NCBI GenBank assembly: GCA_963930655.1
Contig: OZ005621.1
Span: forward strand, 8,667,001-8,731,000
Length of the DNA: 64,000 bases
Origin: Myrica gale
Lineage: Eukaryota > Streptophyta > Magnoliopsida > Fagales > Myricaceae
Direction of reading: 5' to 3'
Notes under the pieces: generated by a model
What the model saw: the letters and a program-made list of their open reading frames with translations, nothing else
Database searches by the model: none
Told to the model about the DNA's origin: nothing
Program-made: the position numbers and the translations under genes
In this document: positions 46,583 through 59,262 of the stretch, one piece after another
How positions within the stretch are numbered: position 1 is the first letter of the stretch
How the letters are laid out: every line of letters starts with the position of its first letter

Positions 46583-46986
46583 ATAAATTTCCAACCAAGA
46601 GTCCCACACCAGAAAAGTTAACCAACCCAAAAAACTGATCTTAGCCCCAAGAAAAAAACTGTAGAAAAAATATATATCTAACAAATCTGTTACCCTTTTC
46701 CTTTCTTTCTGATACAGACCTACACCAAATGAATTGGTCAATTTTAAAGAAAAAATAGTAACATAGAAAGCTTCTACATCTTCTGGTTTAGTACAGGTAA
46801 ACGATTGTGAAAACAACAATAACAGACAAACAGGGAGACTCTTTGGTAACCAGCTGGATCAAACAGCTTGGCAACCTGCCCTTTTTTCCTCATATCCACC
46901 TCAAACCAACTTTTCCTCTTCCACTCCAATTCTAAAGTCTCTGTCTTTGTTTATGGTTTTTGCCTTTGATTTTTTTTTCTTCCCCC
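46583..46986 (-). other. Downstream flank of the TMK gene
   Basis: Probably the 3' UTR of the receptor kinase just past its stop codon, then AT-rich spacer. No other gene is seen. Confidence 0.4.
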
Positions 46987-49900
46987 TCATCGGCAATCCA
47001 TTGAATCAAATGAGTCCGCAAATCCTGAAGGTTTTGAGGGAATGCTTGATTGAGTTTGGGAGTACGATATATCATTAAACATCGTGGAAGTACCTTCATT
47101 TGCTTGCCATCTTTGTAGAGCTTGAGGAAGGCTCATGTCTAGGTCAATGCCACAGTTCTCCTCTGCTTCTTGACTAGTTGGTTTCCACAGCTCTACAAGA
47201 GGACTTAAGATGTTGACTGCATGCCCCATATCTGGTCTCTGGTATGGCTCGCGAGCGGTACAATGTCCTGCCAGCTCAGCCACTTTGTATATGCTCTCCA
47301 TGGTCTCTTCGTCAGGGTTAAGAATTTGATCAATGGCCTTTGGGATGTTCTCCTTGTTGACTAGGACCCTACGGAACCAAGTGACCAGATGAGACCTCTC
47401 ATCTGGTACAGTATCATCCAGTGCTTTTCTACCAGTAATGATCTCCATCAAAACCACCCCAAATGCATACACATCCACTTTGGTGGTCACTCTTCCAGTA
47501 GCTGTTGATAAACAAAAAAGACTATCAAGCTAACTTCCAATGGTGCAATAGACACAACAGAATAAAAACAAAGAAAGTGGAAGGGGATCAAATGTATGAT
47601 CACCTCTTTTGAAGACTGTCTTGATGCTTTGGAAAAATTAAATATTCTGAGCAAGTTAAACTAGTGGAGTTTATCAAAGCAGAAAATGGTTATTCACAAG
47701 GAAACTTAGCTATCCAAAATCCATACACGTGCTTATAGTATTTTCTGGAACTAGGAATTTACAGTAACACTCAGCAGGAAAATGTCACGTAGAGAAAATC
47801 CTTGACATGAGTAAATGAAAAGAAAAGCCAACTGAAAGAGAAAATATGAGTGCTTGTTGTGTGAATAAATATACAACAACAATCATGAAAAAATAAAAAT
47901 AAAAATAAAATGGGTGGGGGAATAAAGTGGACAAGGTAATAATGCTAAATTGGTTCCTGCCATGCAAAAAAACAGATTTCTATGTTCTCCATTTTTCAGG
48001 GAAAAGTACAGTCTACAACCCTGAAGTAGCACCTATTTTTTACGTTCCATCAAACATTCAGTTTTGATACTTCTTACCTCTCAAACTGCCAAATAATTGT
48101 GTTTCAAGTAAAAAAAATTCCATATTTCAGGCCCAAAAATTGCACGATAGTTTAAGATGATGAATAAAAAAATTGAAACTTTTAACAGGTACATTACAAA
48201 GGAATAGCTAGTTCACATATGCAGAGTGTATGTTCTCAGATTTTATAATGAGAATTATGTGGCTACAAGATATAGATACTAAGAGTAAAAAATATCATGC
48301 TCTCATTAAGAGTAAAATATTCCTGCTCATTCTCGTTCTAATCTTATTTGTAGTCCTTCCCTCTTCTGGGATTTTAGGATGTTGTCAAGCAGAAGGCAGG
48401 ACTTTTACTTTCTTTCCTAAACAATAAAATGAATAAAGATGTGCAAACAAACTGTTAAGTTCTACAAGTTGAGCAGAATTTAACGGAAATTTCACAAGCC
48501 TACAGAGGCTACACATCTAAGCTAAAATTACCACAGTTCGCTAGTAAAATGATGGCTAGGTAACCCTGATTGATTCAGCTAAAACACTAAAGCATAAAAA
48601 CCTAGAGCTTTCCTTACCTGCATACTCAGGTGCGAGATACCCGAATGTCCCTGCCAATCGTGTCTCCACAGAGTACTTCCCATCAGGTGCATTCTTAACC
48701 AAACCAAAATCCGCAACCTTGGCCCTCATATCATCCCCAAGAAGTATGTTCGAGGGTTTTAAATCTCTATGAATGAAACTCTGTTGGGCTAAGCTGTGGA
48801 GATACTCAACTCCTCGAGCCACATCCAATGCAATTGTAATCCTCTGCTTCCAACTAAGAGGAGAGTAGCCTTTCTCTTGCCATTCAAACAAATGCTGAGT
48901 TAGTGTCCCCTGAGGCATGTACTCGTACACCAAAATCCTCTCATCGCCATTGATACAGTATCCTAAAAGAGCAACCAGATGCCTATGCCTCACTTTTGTA
49001 AGGACCGCAATCTCTGCCTGAAATTCATTCATTCCTTTGTTCCCCATTGCCACGGATTCCATTCTCTTGACAGCAATCTTGGTCCCATCATGCAATTCCC
49101 CCTTATAAACAACTCCAAATCCTCCCCGACCCAAGATTTTATCTTCACTAAAGTTGTTAGTCACTTGTCTAAGTACTTGGATCGAAATCGCAACATTTCC
49201 ACCCTCAAAAACGTGAAGATCACTACGGTCTTCACTGCTCTGGCTTTGCAGTTCACTTGGCACTCCTCCATAACCATTCACACCACCCATTACCCTGTTC
49301 TTAACGATTTCCGTCCCATTTTCTGGATTCCCCACCTTTCCAAACTTCCTATGGCGCTTACCAACATAACATTTAACCAAAACAAATAACAAAATCAAAA
49401 CAAAAACAACCACTGCGACGACTATACCAGCAATCATACCAGGTGAGGCTGAAGTGGTCACACTTCCAGCCGAACTCCCACTAGGCGTTGTGCCATTCGG
49501 AACCGAGGAGGGTCCGGCTCCACTTCCAGTGGTCGGAGTAGTTGTACCAAGCAACGGATTACCGGCCGTAATTAACTTCACCGTCGATGCGAAACTCGGA
49601 ATCAACCCCGTAAGGTTATTATTGGAAACGTCAAGAGCCTGAAGGCTCGGCAAGCTGGCCAAACTAGCCGGTATCGAACCGGTCAAATTGTTATCATTCA
49701 GAGACAGAGTCTTCAACGATGTAAAATTCGCAAAGGCCGGCGAGATCGTCCCGACAAAGCGCTGCTTCGCGAAATTCACAGTGATAATCTTCCCCTGTGA
49801 ATCGCAGGTAATGGAACTCCAACCGGCGCAGGCGTTGTTACCTTGCCAGGAACTCGCCAGCTTGCTCGGATACCCCAACGCCGCTGCGACCTCAAGCAAT

Positions 49901-50886
49901 GTCGTAACCTGTGAATCACACGGCCCTGGGGTGCTCTTACAGAAGCTATTGGTATCGCCAAGAGTGACAGTGGTCACACTCGACGGGAACACTGGGTAAG
50001 GGCCCTGGAGCTCATTGTTATCCAAAGAAATGTTCTTCAGACTGGAAATCGACATCAATAAGGGTGGGACGATGCCTGTGAATTGGTTGTCTCGGAGCTG
50101 CAGATCAAACAAGTTTGTGCATTTAGACAAGTCCGGGATCGGACCCGCGAACTGGTTCTTGTGGAGCCAGACCTGGGACAGTTGGGTCATAGAGGATAAC
50201 AGGTCGATGGTACCAGACAACCCATTTAGCTGGTTGTTGAGCCAGATGTTCTGAACACCCGAACCTCCTAAAGAGTTAGGCAAAGGGCCAGTAAGATTGT
50301 TGTAAGAAAGCCGGAGATCCTGCAAACTAGGGAAGGAGCCGAAGATATCTGGCAAGGACCCGACAACATTGGCATTGCTGGCATACAGTTTGACGAGGCT
50401 AGTCGCCTGAGTCAACTCGGTGGGGATGGTCCAGGGTGCAAGATTCAAGTTCTGGCTCAAGCTCAAGGTCTGCAGGCTGGTGAGTCCTTGGAAGAAGCCA
50501 GCGGGGATGGAGGAGAAATTGTTGTTGTCAAGGAAGAGTTGTTGGAGGGAGGAGAGGTTGGCAAGCGAAGGTAGGGGTCCAGAGAAGGAGTTCTGTTGGA
50601 GAGAGAGAGAGGTGAGCTGGCTAAGAGAGCCAAGATCGGAGGGAAGAATGCCCGACAGAGACTGAGAAGCCAAGTTGATGAAAGTGACCCGGCCGCTGCC
50701 GTCACAATTAACATTTTTCCATTTGCAGCAGTCAGTGGTGGCGGTCCAGCCAGACGGGGCGGGGCTGAGGGCGGCGAGGAGCTTAGACATGACAGCGGAG
50801 TCATCGGCGGCTGCGAAGGATGAGAGAGTGATCAGGATGGATAAAATGAAGGAAGAGAGACAGAGTAGGGTTCTCAGCCGACGCAT
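46987..50886 (-). CDS. TMK1: TMK-type LRR receptor-like kinase
   Basis: Two exons, 48618-50886 and 46987-47501, give 927 residues. The intron of 1116 bp splits the kinase domain just after APEYA (donor CAG/GTAAGG, acceptor CAACAG/CTACTG). Residues 1-26 are a signal peptide; LRRs lie at about 66-310 and 370-430, separated by a Cys-rich island (316-361) as in all TMKs. The transmembrane helix is about 485-507. Kinase motifs are all present: GRGGFG at 586-591, K607, HRDLKPSN at 706-713, DFG at 726-728 and APE at 752-754. TMKs act at the plasma membrane in auxin signalling with ABP1-like partners and in growth control. I start at the MRRLRTLL methionine, because the one 17 codons upstream would put a polar stretch before the signal peptide. 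It looks intact. The exact TMK paralogue is uncertain. Confidence 0.95.
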
Positions 50887-52856
50887 TTTCAGAGAACCAG
50901 AGAACGATAGAGGCGGGTGGGATCTTTGTCCAGTCACAGGAGAGGCGAGGAAGAGAAAAGCAGCTTGCCTGTGCCTGCGTTTGCAATTGCGCGTTTAGGG
51001 AAGTGTGTTTTTTTGGGTTGGTGGTTTGTGCTAGAGTGACAAGGAGGTGGGAATATAAGACTGTCATGTCTCTGTTTGTTGGAGTTTTGGTTGCGATAGG
51101 TATTATATGATGTGGACCCGAGAATCTTTAAAAATAGGGCAAGTTGCTCTGCTGCTGTGGCTTTTAGGATTTTAGGTGTTTTTTGTAAACTAAAATTTTC
51201 GTGTGGTCAATATTTATAATAATAGAAAGAGATAATATGTTAAGAAAATATATTATATTTATTATAATATTATATTTTAAGAGTTATTTTAATTTTATAA
51301 TATTAGTTTATTATTCAAGTTTACATTAAGATTGTCACTATGGAGTATAAACGGATTATATCTTATAGACATGTAATTGACTAAATTATTCTTCATCTTA
51401 ACATAGACCTAAATTCACGTTATATAATTTTTAATAAGCCAATGATCAACCCTTCATTATATAGCTAATTTAAACGCCCTGGAGAGCTTAAAACTATGGC
51501 AAACCCCAGATACATGCAATCTCTTCTTATTAGACGCATAATTTAAGTCTCCCATTTTATTATTATAGAGAATCTGCCTAGAATTGACTAAGAGATTGAT
51601 TGTAGACATGGACAACTCATCCACACTCGAAGACACCTATATAAGAGTTCAATAGTATTAATTGTTTCATGAGAGTACTTGGTATGTATGTTACCCTTCT
51701 TATCTTTATATATATATATATATATAGATATATATGGTATTTTAGAATATTTCCTTTCTGGGTTAATGATTAAGGATTTTAAAAAAATATTGTAATATTT
51801 TTTTACTATATTAGAGGCTATTGGAGTATTATCGGATAATGACAACTTTATATGTAATCCTCTAAAAATAATAACTCCTCAATTTGTGATTTCGTTCCTA
51901 AATAATGACCCTTGACAGAGAGCTAATTGAGGTACATCGAGTTTTCTAATGAATGTGTTTTCTCATTCATTGCCACATCAAGTTGAATTTAAAAAATAGG
52001 GGAAATGGTTTTATTAAAAAATATGCTTTTTGTATAAACCATGGTACCTTGCGTATGAAACTACTTAATCCAGTTGTATTTGCGTGGATGATTTTATAAC
52101 GAGGTTGTATGTAGATAGCTTCTAAAAGAGAAAATACACAGATAATTATCAATGGATTTTCTTTATTTTATTGTATATTTTATTTCATTGCCAAGTAACA
52201 ACGAAAGTCGAAAGGTCTATTTTTTGTCGGAGCAATTACGGAAGGTCTATACAGGCCAGCGATGCCGGATTTGAAATGGCGGAAGGGGCCAGCGCATTAC
52301 AGCTAGAGCTTAGGATGTCCGCGTGGTTGCGGCGCTGACCAGAGACCTTTGGGCAGTTGGTCACGGCTTATTGACTGTGGGGGTTTTTTTTTTTTCTCTA
52401 ACACATAGCATTCAACCAAAATCCACTGGAAAGTTCCTGATTTTCCACTGGGTCTGTCTGGGAAGGTTCCTGACTTCCTTCTCGTCTCGCGAGGCAATCC
52501 CAGGCCCGCGACACGTACGCAAGTGATAAACATAAGAGATATTCCAATGTGCCGGTTTTGTTCGAGAATTCCAACGAACGCTTGCACTCGCCTTGAGGAT
52601 GACCCTAATGTGGCTCTTAGGTTGCCTAACTTTAGAGGCGGGATATGTCTTTTGCCACAACAACTCGATTAAATTGAATGGTTCCGGGATGACCGCTGGA
52701 GCTAAAATGCAATAGTGTTAAGCAAATGTTTTGTTTAATCTTTCTGCTAAAATGCTTGTTACTGAAAGTGTAAGTAAGCATTAAGTGCAGTTTTCTCTAA
52801 AGAGTTGTGATAACTTGCTCGATTTAAAGGTCTCGCCTCGCTTGCTTGGTGTAAGC
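50887..52856. other. TMK upstream region and spacer
   Basis: The first few hundred bases are the TMK 5' leader and promoter side. The rest is AT-rich, with a TA microsatellite at about 51706-51735. Bases 52250-52680 are GC-richer with overlapping open frames but no domain that I recognise. Confidence 0.4.
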
Positions 52857-53064
52857 GGTTGTGTTTGAAAAGTAAAATTTTAGTGTTGTTAAAATTTTAG
52901 GTATTGAAGTTGATGAAAAAGTAAAAAGAGAGAATGAAAAAGTTGGTAAAAAAAATATAAAAGTTGGTAAAAAAATGAAAAAATATAAGAAAAAGTGAGG
53001 AGAGAGTATTTTGTAATGATGATAAAATTTTAGGGTGTTATAATTTTATTACGCAAACAAAACC
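52857..53064. mobile_element. MITE with GGTTGTGTTTG ends
   Basis: A 208 bp element. The left end GTTGTGTTTGAAAAGTAAAA and the right end (reverse complement GGTTTTGTTTGCG) are inverted relatives, and ATTTTAG/CTAAAAT segments pair inside. TAAGC or TAAGCG is repeated directly on both sides (52852-52857 and 53065-53070). The class is unclear because the duplication length is ambiguous (5-6 bp). Confidence 0.65.
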
Positions 53065-53695
53065 TAAGCGAGGGAGTATGATGCCAAACTCAAAATGCGG
53101 ACGACTGTTTCTACGTAAAAATTCCAATTGATAAGGTTGACTAAGTCGATATATATCGGCACCCCGCTGAAAATATGGATCAAATTGAGTAGAGCATATT
53201 CCTATGGAGTACTAAATTTAATAGGATTTCTAATGCCGGGGGGAGGGGAAAGGAAAACAAAAGCCGAATGATTCAGAGATGGCTCATGGCCGCTTGAAGT
53301 TTGCAGCCCACGTAGAGCACACAACCTTCGTTACAAGCAAAGTTACCACAACCCCTGCCCCAGGGCGGGCCGAAAGATTTAAGATTAGTCTTTTCAAAAC
53401 AACAGTTTGGGCTAATATTTTGGGCCCTAAGCCCGTGTCGTTATTGCCTATGCTAAGAATGCCTATGGTAGGTTTGTTTGAGCGTCCGATACTTATCAGA
53501 AAAAAAAAATATAAACACAACAAAAGGAAATATAATAAAAATCATAAAGAAGGAGAGAGAGGACAATAATCATACCAAAAAAAAACAGAGACTATAATGT
53601 AAATAGCAGGAAGATAATGGCGATTTTTTTGAATCTGAGAAAATTGAAGGGCGTAAAAAGTTTGATACTAGTGCAAAATTTGTGATCCGCAAAAG
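53065..53695. other. Intergenic, nothing recognised
   Basis: Mixed-composition DNA with short open frames (for example 53279-53569) and no recognised domain. Confidence 0.35.
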
Positions 53696-53976
53696 GTAGC
53701 CCTCCTTCCCCCTCTCTCCTTTCTCTTTCCCCTCTCTCCCTTTCTTCTCTGCCTTCCTTTCCCTTCCCTCCTTCTTCTCCTCCGCCCCCCTCTTTCTTCC
53801 TCTTCTTATCTTCCCCATCTCCTTCTCCCTTTTTAGTTCGGTACCTCCCTCCTTTCCCCCTCTCTCCTTTCTCTTCCCCCTTCCCTCCCTTTCTTCTCTG
53901 CATTCCTCTCCCTTTCCCTCCTTCTTCTCCTCCGCCCCCTCCTTCTTCCGCTTATTCTTTCCCCACCTCTTTTGTT
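53696..53976. repeat. Pyrimidine-rich tandem duplication
   Basis: Two copies of about 140 bp (53696-53838 and 53839-53976) of an almost pure C/T sequence on the plus strand. Both contain CCCCCTCTCTCCTTTCTCTT, and each copy ends with a TTTTAGTTC- or TTTTGTTC-type junction. The long Lys/Glu/Gly-rich open frames on the minus strand are a by-product of the composition. Confidence 0.85.
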
Positions 53977-54670
53977 CGGAACTTTGATGGTAGATCTCGG
54001 TGCTTCTGTACATCCTTGGTGGCCACAATCTTGCTCAATGTCATCTACTCCTCCAGCTGAGCACAACGGTACCGATCCGGCTACCATTGGACGAAAGGAT
54101 CCCCAGTGATGATTTGGGCGGCAAAACCCATGCGTGGGAGGATAGGTGTCGAGATGAGGCGCCAAGGACACACATGGGCACTCATGACAAGCCCATAGCG
54201 CGCAGTGACACCACCGCAGCCAAGCCACGACATCAATGAGCGCACGCGCAAGCAAAACGCCCCAGTAACGCCCATGCGCATGCCAGCCAGCCGGTCACAG
54301 CCATGCCATGACAGCCCATGACCTTGCCCAGACGCGATGACACAGCAAGCCCTTAGCCACCAGCCAAGCCATGCAGCAGGAGACAAGCAGACAATAGAGT
54401 GACATGACAAAGGATGGCCACCACCAGTGGCGGAGCACCACCACCCCTACCTGTGTTAGGTGGGGAATGGAAGAGGACCGACCAGGGACCCGGAGGAACA
54501 TCACCACCTATGGTGGTGCAAGCAGCAGCGGCGGCGTCACCGTGGACGACGGCGGATGGTGGCGAGATCTAGCCACTTAATAAGGTATCGTAGGAGATTG
54601 AATAAATCATATCTTCTAGATTTATGGATCTTTTTCTATATTCTAGAAGATTTCTATCATTTATGTTTAT
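53977..54670. other. GC-rich block, unidentified repeat
   Basis: Unlike its AT-rich surroundings, this stretch is rich in GCCATG/CATGGC and CACGCG-type words and has open frames on both strands with no known domain. It may be part of a retroelement internal region, but I see no diagnostic motif. Confidence 0.35.
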
Positions 54671-56736
54671 GTTGAATTAGGCATGTAATATCAAATCTCC
54701 TTGATTCAAGGGATTTGATTTAGATTTTGTGAGTCTAAATAACAACCCAAGAGGGGGGGGTGAATTGAGTTTTTCAAAAACTTAACACTTTTTGACTAAA
54801 TATGCAGATCTGAAAACTACCCCTCTTTAACAAATAATAATATTGATCTAAATGTGTCTAAAGCTATGCCAAATATAATCAATGAATGATAAAAGCATAA
54901 ATCTCCACAAGTATGAAAAAGTACAAAAATGTAATAGAGATAGAGTTAGAGAGATAACACCGTATTTTTAGGTGGTTCGGCCAACACTTGCCTACGTCCA
55001 CCCCAAGGCAATTGACTTCCTTGGGCTTCCTCCACTATTCTCCAAATAGCGAATACACCTTAGCTTCACGGGTGCTAAGGAACGTTTACAAAGTGTTTTT
55101 CGAGCTTACACTACAACTCTCACAAATCCTCACAACCTAGAGGATTTCTTCTACTCTCACAAGTAGGACCAAGTGTTTTCCCAACACTCAACAAGTGTTC
55201 ACACAACACTCAAAAGTTATACAAAGAATGAGTACATAGGTGAATAGCTCTCTTAGCCAAATAACCCAATGAAAAACTCAAATCCTATGGAATGACTCTC
55301 TAAGCCAAATCAGCAAGTATAAAGCTCAATAAGATGCAATAAGAGGAGATTAATGAAGGAAACCTAAAGTTTTGCAGGTAGAAGCACAACCTCTCTCAGT
55401 AGGTGTTGTTTTCCCTCTTCTTCAACAAGCTTTCTCTCTCTAGAAGTTGGGGCAAGATTGATTGCAAGTGTGTTGTTCCTTCTTCAAGAAATCTCTCTCT
55501 TCCTTTGAAGGCTTGGTTGTCAATGATGAGCAAGAGGATGAGATTTGACAATAAGAGCTCCGGACTTGAAGAAATCAGCAAATGGATTTTTTTGGCTTTT
55601 TGGCTTTTTCTCTCTCTAGATATTGCGATTTTGATCGAGCTTCATATTCTCTCTCTCCATCTCCTTCTTCTTATAGCTTCTAGGTCTTCAACGGTCATTA
55701 AGGGTCTTCTTGGAAAGATTGAGTGTCGTTGGAGGACATTTGAGACAATTTTGAATCAATTTGAACGATCTGGCGTCATTCCAGAATTTCTGCAAATTCG
55801 TGGTATGTGTCGACACATGCGTATGTGCTGACACATAGAAAATTTTGTCTCGGGTGTTAATGCAATGTGTCGAAATCATGTCCTGTATGTGTCGACACCA
55901 TGTTCTGCATGTGTCGACCCCATGTATTCAGCATTCTAGAGTCAGTGCGATGTGTCGACACCATGTCAAGTATGTGTCGACACATATAACTACTGGAGAG
56001 AAAAACAGCAACTTCAAAGTGTCCAATCCATTTCAACTTTCTTTAAACACCTACAATATGAAAAATTGATCTTATCAACTTGTGTAATGGTGTTTTATAT
56101 TTAAAAATTATTTAAAGAAATAACCTCAATCTTTGAAATATACTTTAGAAATTTTGGATTGTCAAGATAAATTCAAGAATCTTCAAAGCACTTAGAAACA
56201 TTTTTGTGAGATAACCTCATCCTTTGAAATATGATTTAGAAAATAGTGGATTGACAATGTAAAATCTAAAGTCTTCAAAATTTAGAAACTTTTGTTATCA
56301 TCAAAATCAATTATGGATTGTTTACAAAACAACCTTGGGCTAACAGATTTGATTGTGATTGAGTCAATTAGGGATTGTAAGCACCTAAGAATGTCTATAT
56401 AAACACCCTTAGGTGCATTAGAGTTATTCATTCAGAGGAGTAGAGTCTTGGAAAGCCTGAGTGCTTTTAGGGTGAAATTTGGCCAAACATAGGCAAGTAT
56501 ATGCTAAGTCGGTTTCAAGGTTAATAACCTTGTTACTTGGGATTCATTCTAGGCTAATAACCTAGATTGGGTACCCGTTCTTGGGCTAACTAACCCTTGA
56601 TCGGGATTTTTCTTGTTCTTGTGGTCTTTGGCTAATTAACCCTTAACTACGTTCTTTGTGTTCATCAATAAACATTTCGAGTATTCTCCATTTTGAGTAT
56701 TAGATCATATATAAACAGCTTGTGTGTTACAGATAA
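54671..56736 (+). mobile_element. LTR-like unit with another LTR-like block inserted
   Basis: The outer unit begins TGTTGAATTAGGCATG (54671). It resumes after the inner block with a TATA-like TCTATATAAACACCC (56395-56409) and an AATAAA-type signal (near 56668), and ends GTGTGTTACA (56736), which is LTR-like. The inner block, about 54744-56347, is bounded by TAACAACCCAAG and (reverse complement) TGTTAGCCCAAGG. It contains the motif GAGGGGGGGGTGAATTGAG, seen near LTR edges of plant retroelements. These are fossils. I see no gag or pol linked to them and no clear target duplications, so the family stays open. Confidence 0.35.
55805..55990. repeat. Cluster of TGTGTCGACACA-type palindromes
   Basis: Within 190 bp the word ATGTGTCGAC or a close variant occurs about seven times, with at least two forming the full palindrome ATGTGTCGACACAT. 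Spacing is irregular and between copies there is CATGT-rich DNA. It sits inside the LTR-like block. Confidence 0.85.
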
Positions 56737-56759
56737 CGGTTTAGGAGGATCGATTGCGG

Positions 56760-57401
56760 TGATCGGGTTCGAATCACTTGGCGGGGATTGGCGTTGTTAT
56801 GGTGGCCTAGACCGGGGTCCCTAACACTCACGCGTGGATCTCACGCGCCCGTCCCTGTGCTCCCTGTTCCAGGCAGTTTTCGACGGTTTTGGCTGCCACG
56901 CGCTGCCTGGCTAGGTCCTACTCTCCTTGGCGAGCCCAGCGCCTCCTGTATTATGGTGCGCGGGCTTTCTGGTGGCGCGTGGTGTACACGCGCCGCTGCT
57001 TCTCCTTGCAACGGCAGTGGCTCTTCCTCTCTGCTCGTTTGATGGCGGTGGTGCTGGTTCCGTTTATATTTGGTGTTTGTTAGGTTTTTGTTGTTGTTGG
57101 TCTGTTTTTTGTATTATGTATTTTGTTTAGGTGTATTTTGGTCCGGCTCCTGCGTGAGCTTTCTCCGATCCCTTGTGGATCTTTCTGCCCTTGCATAGGC
57201 TTTCTGTACCGGGATGTGGTGCTTTCTTTACTGGCATGTAAAGGTCCTGGTAGATATGTCTACCGAGTCCGGCCGCCGCTCTCACTGTTTTGAATGGAGC
57301 ATATAACGGCTTTATTCGATCCGTTTTAGGATCCCGCCGGTGTTTGTCGTCTGGTCTCTGTTTCGGTCCCTCTTTGGAACATGATCTAGAAAAAAAAAAA
57401 A
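56760..57401 (+). mobile_element. Possible retroposon 3' end with poly-A
   Basis: A T- and G-rich stretch like a plant LINE 3' UTR leads into an A-run at 57390-57401. The GC-rich part (56800-57050) has open frames without recognisable domains. The class is inferred only from the tail and composition. Confidence 0.28.
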
Positions 57402-58080
57402 CTACAATTTCAAACCATGAATATTCGAAAGGTCTAACAATGAGCGAAATAGACCAAGAACAGCTGGTATTAAAATATTTGAAACCATGAACACTAATCA
57501 TTAATTGGACTTATTTGCATAAAGTGGTATTATTTATTCTGAACGGCTAACTCATGATTTTGTGAAGTATTCTACGTACATTCTTAAAACCGTAAATGGG
57601 CTTATTTATATTTTTGATTGTACTCAGCAGAACTATATATTATATTTTAGAAAGAAATTTACTTTACATCATCCCGTCTTGACATTTTAAATAACAAAAC
57701 CTTTTTTTATATTATATTACACGAAAAAAATTGCGGTCTTTAGATAGCAATTGAATTTTTAGCTTCTGAAATTACTATTTTATATTTATAAAATATAACC
57801 TTTTTTTAGTGATAATATTATTGTTACAGTTATATATATTAACAATAGGGAAGAGGATTACAAGGTCTATGGTGGGTCAGACCCAATGAATTTTCATACA
57901 ATGGTAGAAAACAAAGAGTTGAGAATTCCTCACAAAAGTTTGAATCTCGCTTGATTTTCCGTGCAGTCCATAAATTCGAGCTGGCGTTGACTGGCTTGTT
58001 CAATATTAGTTTTTGCTATTCTACAATATTCAATTGAGACGTTTGTTGATACCAATACTGAATCACGTCCGGTCCAAATC
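57402..58080. other. Intergenic, nothing recognised
   Basis: AT-rich DNA between the poly-A tail and the gypsy LTR region. The left border of the following LTR may lie here, but I could not find it. Confidence 0.35.
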
Positions 58081-59140
58081 AATTTGGGCCGACAAGCGTA
58101 ATTACATCTCTCTGAAACCCAAAGGTTACAATCAAGTTCATCTTGCATGCAAATCCGGAAGTATAGATCGTTAGACGTGCCATGAACAGTTGTTCAAACA
58201 ACCCATCATAACCGCCAACTCCATGATCCCTCGATTCTGAAGGTGGGAAAGAACGATCTCTGCGAAGACGTGCAAAAACCGTCAAAGAGCACACGATCGC
58301 AAGAGGAGAAATTTCCGCCAAAAAGGAAAGGAAAGAACGTGGGAGAGATGCTATAAAAGGAAGAGAGAACGATAGAAGAGGTAAGACAATTTTCTGAGCA
58401 ACAAAAACTATGTAACGCATACCGACAGGAAACTGACTTAAGCATCGGAGGTTAGTAACATCGGTGTCCGAGGCTGTTCTTGTGGTTTTGGAGGAAGGAT
58501 ACGCGAAGAACGAGACGCCGCTACTCGGAAGTGTTGACCATAAACCAACTGATTCGTCAGTTGGCGCCGTCTGTGGGAACGTCTAAAGTTTTTTCGATAA
58601 AAGGTTTATGGTGACCACCAAGAGTAAAGGAAAAGGGAAAGCTAGAGGTAACTCATAACCTCCTCAACAAGAAATCGAAGGATTGGTGGAAGCCATCCAC
58701 GAATTCTATACCAACTCAGGAAGAAAAGCCTAGCCAAAACCACGGACAACCTGGAGAAACGTCCATCCAAGGAAGGCGTGCCAGGGAGACTCACGTACCG
58801 CAGGTATTGATGTCGGAAAGGCATGATGAAGAGGTACATGTCCCACCATACAACAGAGGTTCACACTCTCCACATGGAAGGAATGAAGACGCTGACGGAG
58901 TACACGCAAGGCTAAGAGAAGTCTTAGCAGAGCTGGGAAGGATGAGACAGAAAGTTGACAAGCCGTCACCGTCCTCCCTAGAGAGCATGATACATTAGGT
59001 AGAATCTCCATTCACCTCAAATATTCTAACAGTCTGGCTATCATCTAAATTCCGCATGCCAACGATGGACAAATACACGGGAAAAACTGACCCGCTCGAC
59101 CATCTGGAAGGATATCGATTGCAGAAAAAGGTCATCCCAT
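58080..59140 (+). mobile_element. Ty3/gypsy element of Tat/Ogre type, broken 5' part
   Basis: At 58562 TTGGCGCCGTCTGTGGGAA marks the primer-binding region typical of plant Tat/Athila-type gypsy elements. Before it lies LTR-like sequence with a TATA-like CTATAAAAGG (about 58350). After it comes a gag start region (from about 58607) with a basic N-terminus and, near 59050-59120, MPTMDKYTGKTDPLDHLEGY, the usual MPK-DKYDG-TDP-DHL gag pattern. The element is a truncated fossil with several breaks. No pol was seen. Its right side merges into MITE-derived sequence. Confidence 0.78.
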
Positions 59141-59262
59141 AGATTTCCGTCGACCCACTTAACGGTCAAAGCTTTTGGGAGGACATTTTTGTCACATGAT
59201 GATTACCCCAGAGACTAATTTGTCAAAATTTGATACCACAGGGACCTACAATACAATTTGAA
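59139..59262 (-). repeat. Half copy of the 59932 MITE
   Basis: Read on the minus strand this is similar to 59950-60090: GTAGGTCC-TGTGGTATCA, TTTTGACAAATT, GTCTC, then CCTCCC-AAAGCTTT and GTGGGTCGAC. It abuts the gypsy gag fossil. Bases 59263-59931 hold no gene that I recognise. Confidence 0.7.

Noticed and set aside
50884-50937. Upstream methionine of the TMK frame as the start (17 extra residues)
   Set aside because: It would place a polar stretch before a clear signal peptide. The next methionine begins [12 protein letters not shown] directly, as in other TMKs.
53570-54028. A 152-codon Lys/Glu/Gly-rich protein on the minus strand
   Set aside because: The frame is the translation of a tandemly duplicated C/T-rich tract. 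Neighbouring frames are equally open and repetitive.
56788-57083. Overlapping GC-rich frames near 56.9 kb as a gene
   Set aside because: Three frames are open at once with no domain, no clear promoter, and a poly-A-tailed repeat immediately downstream.
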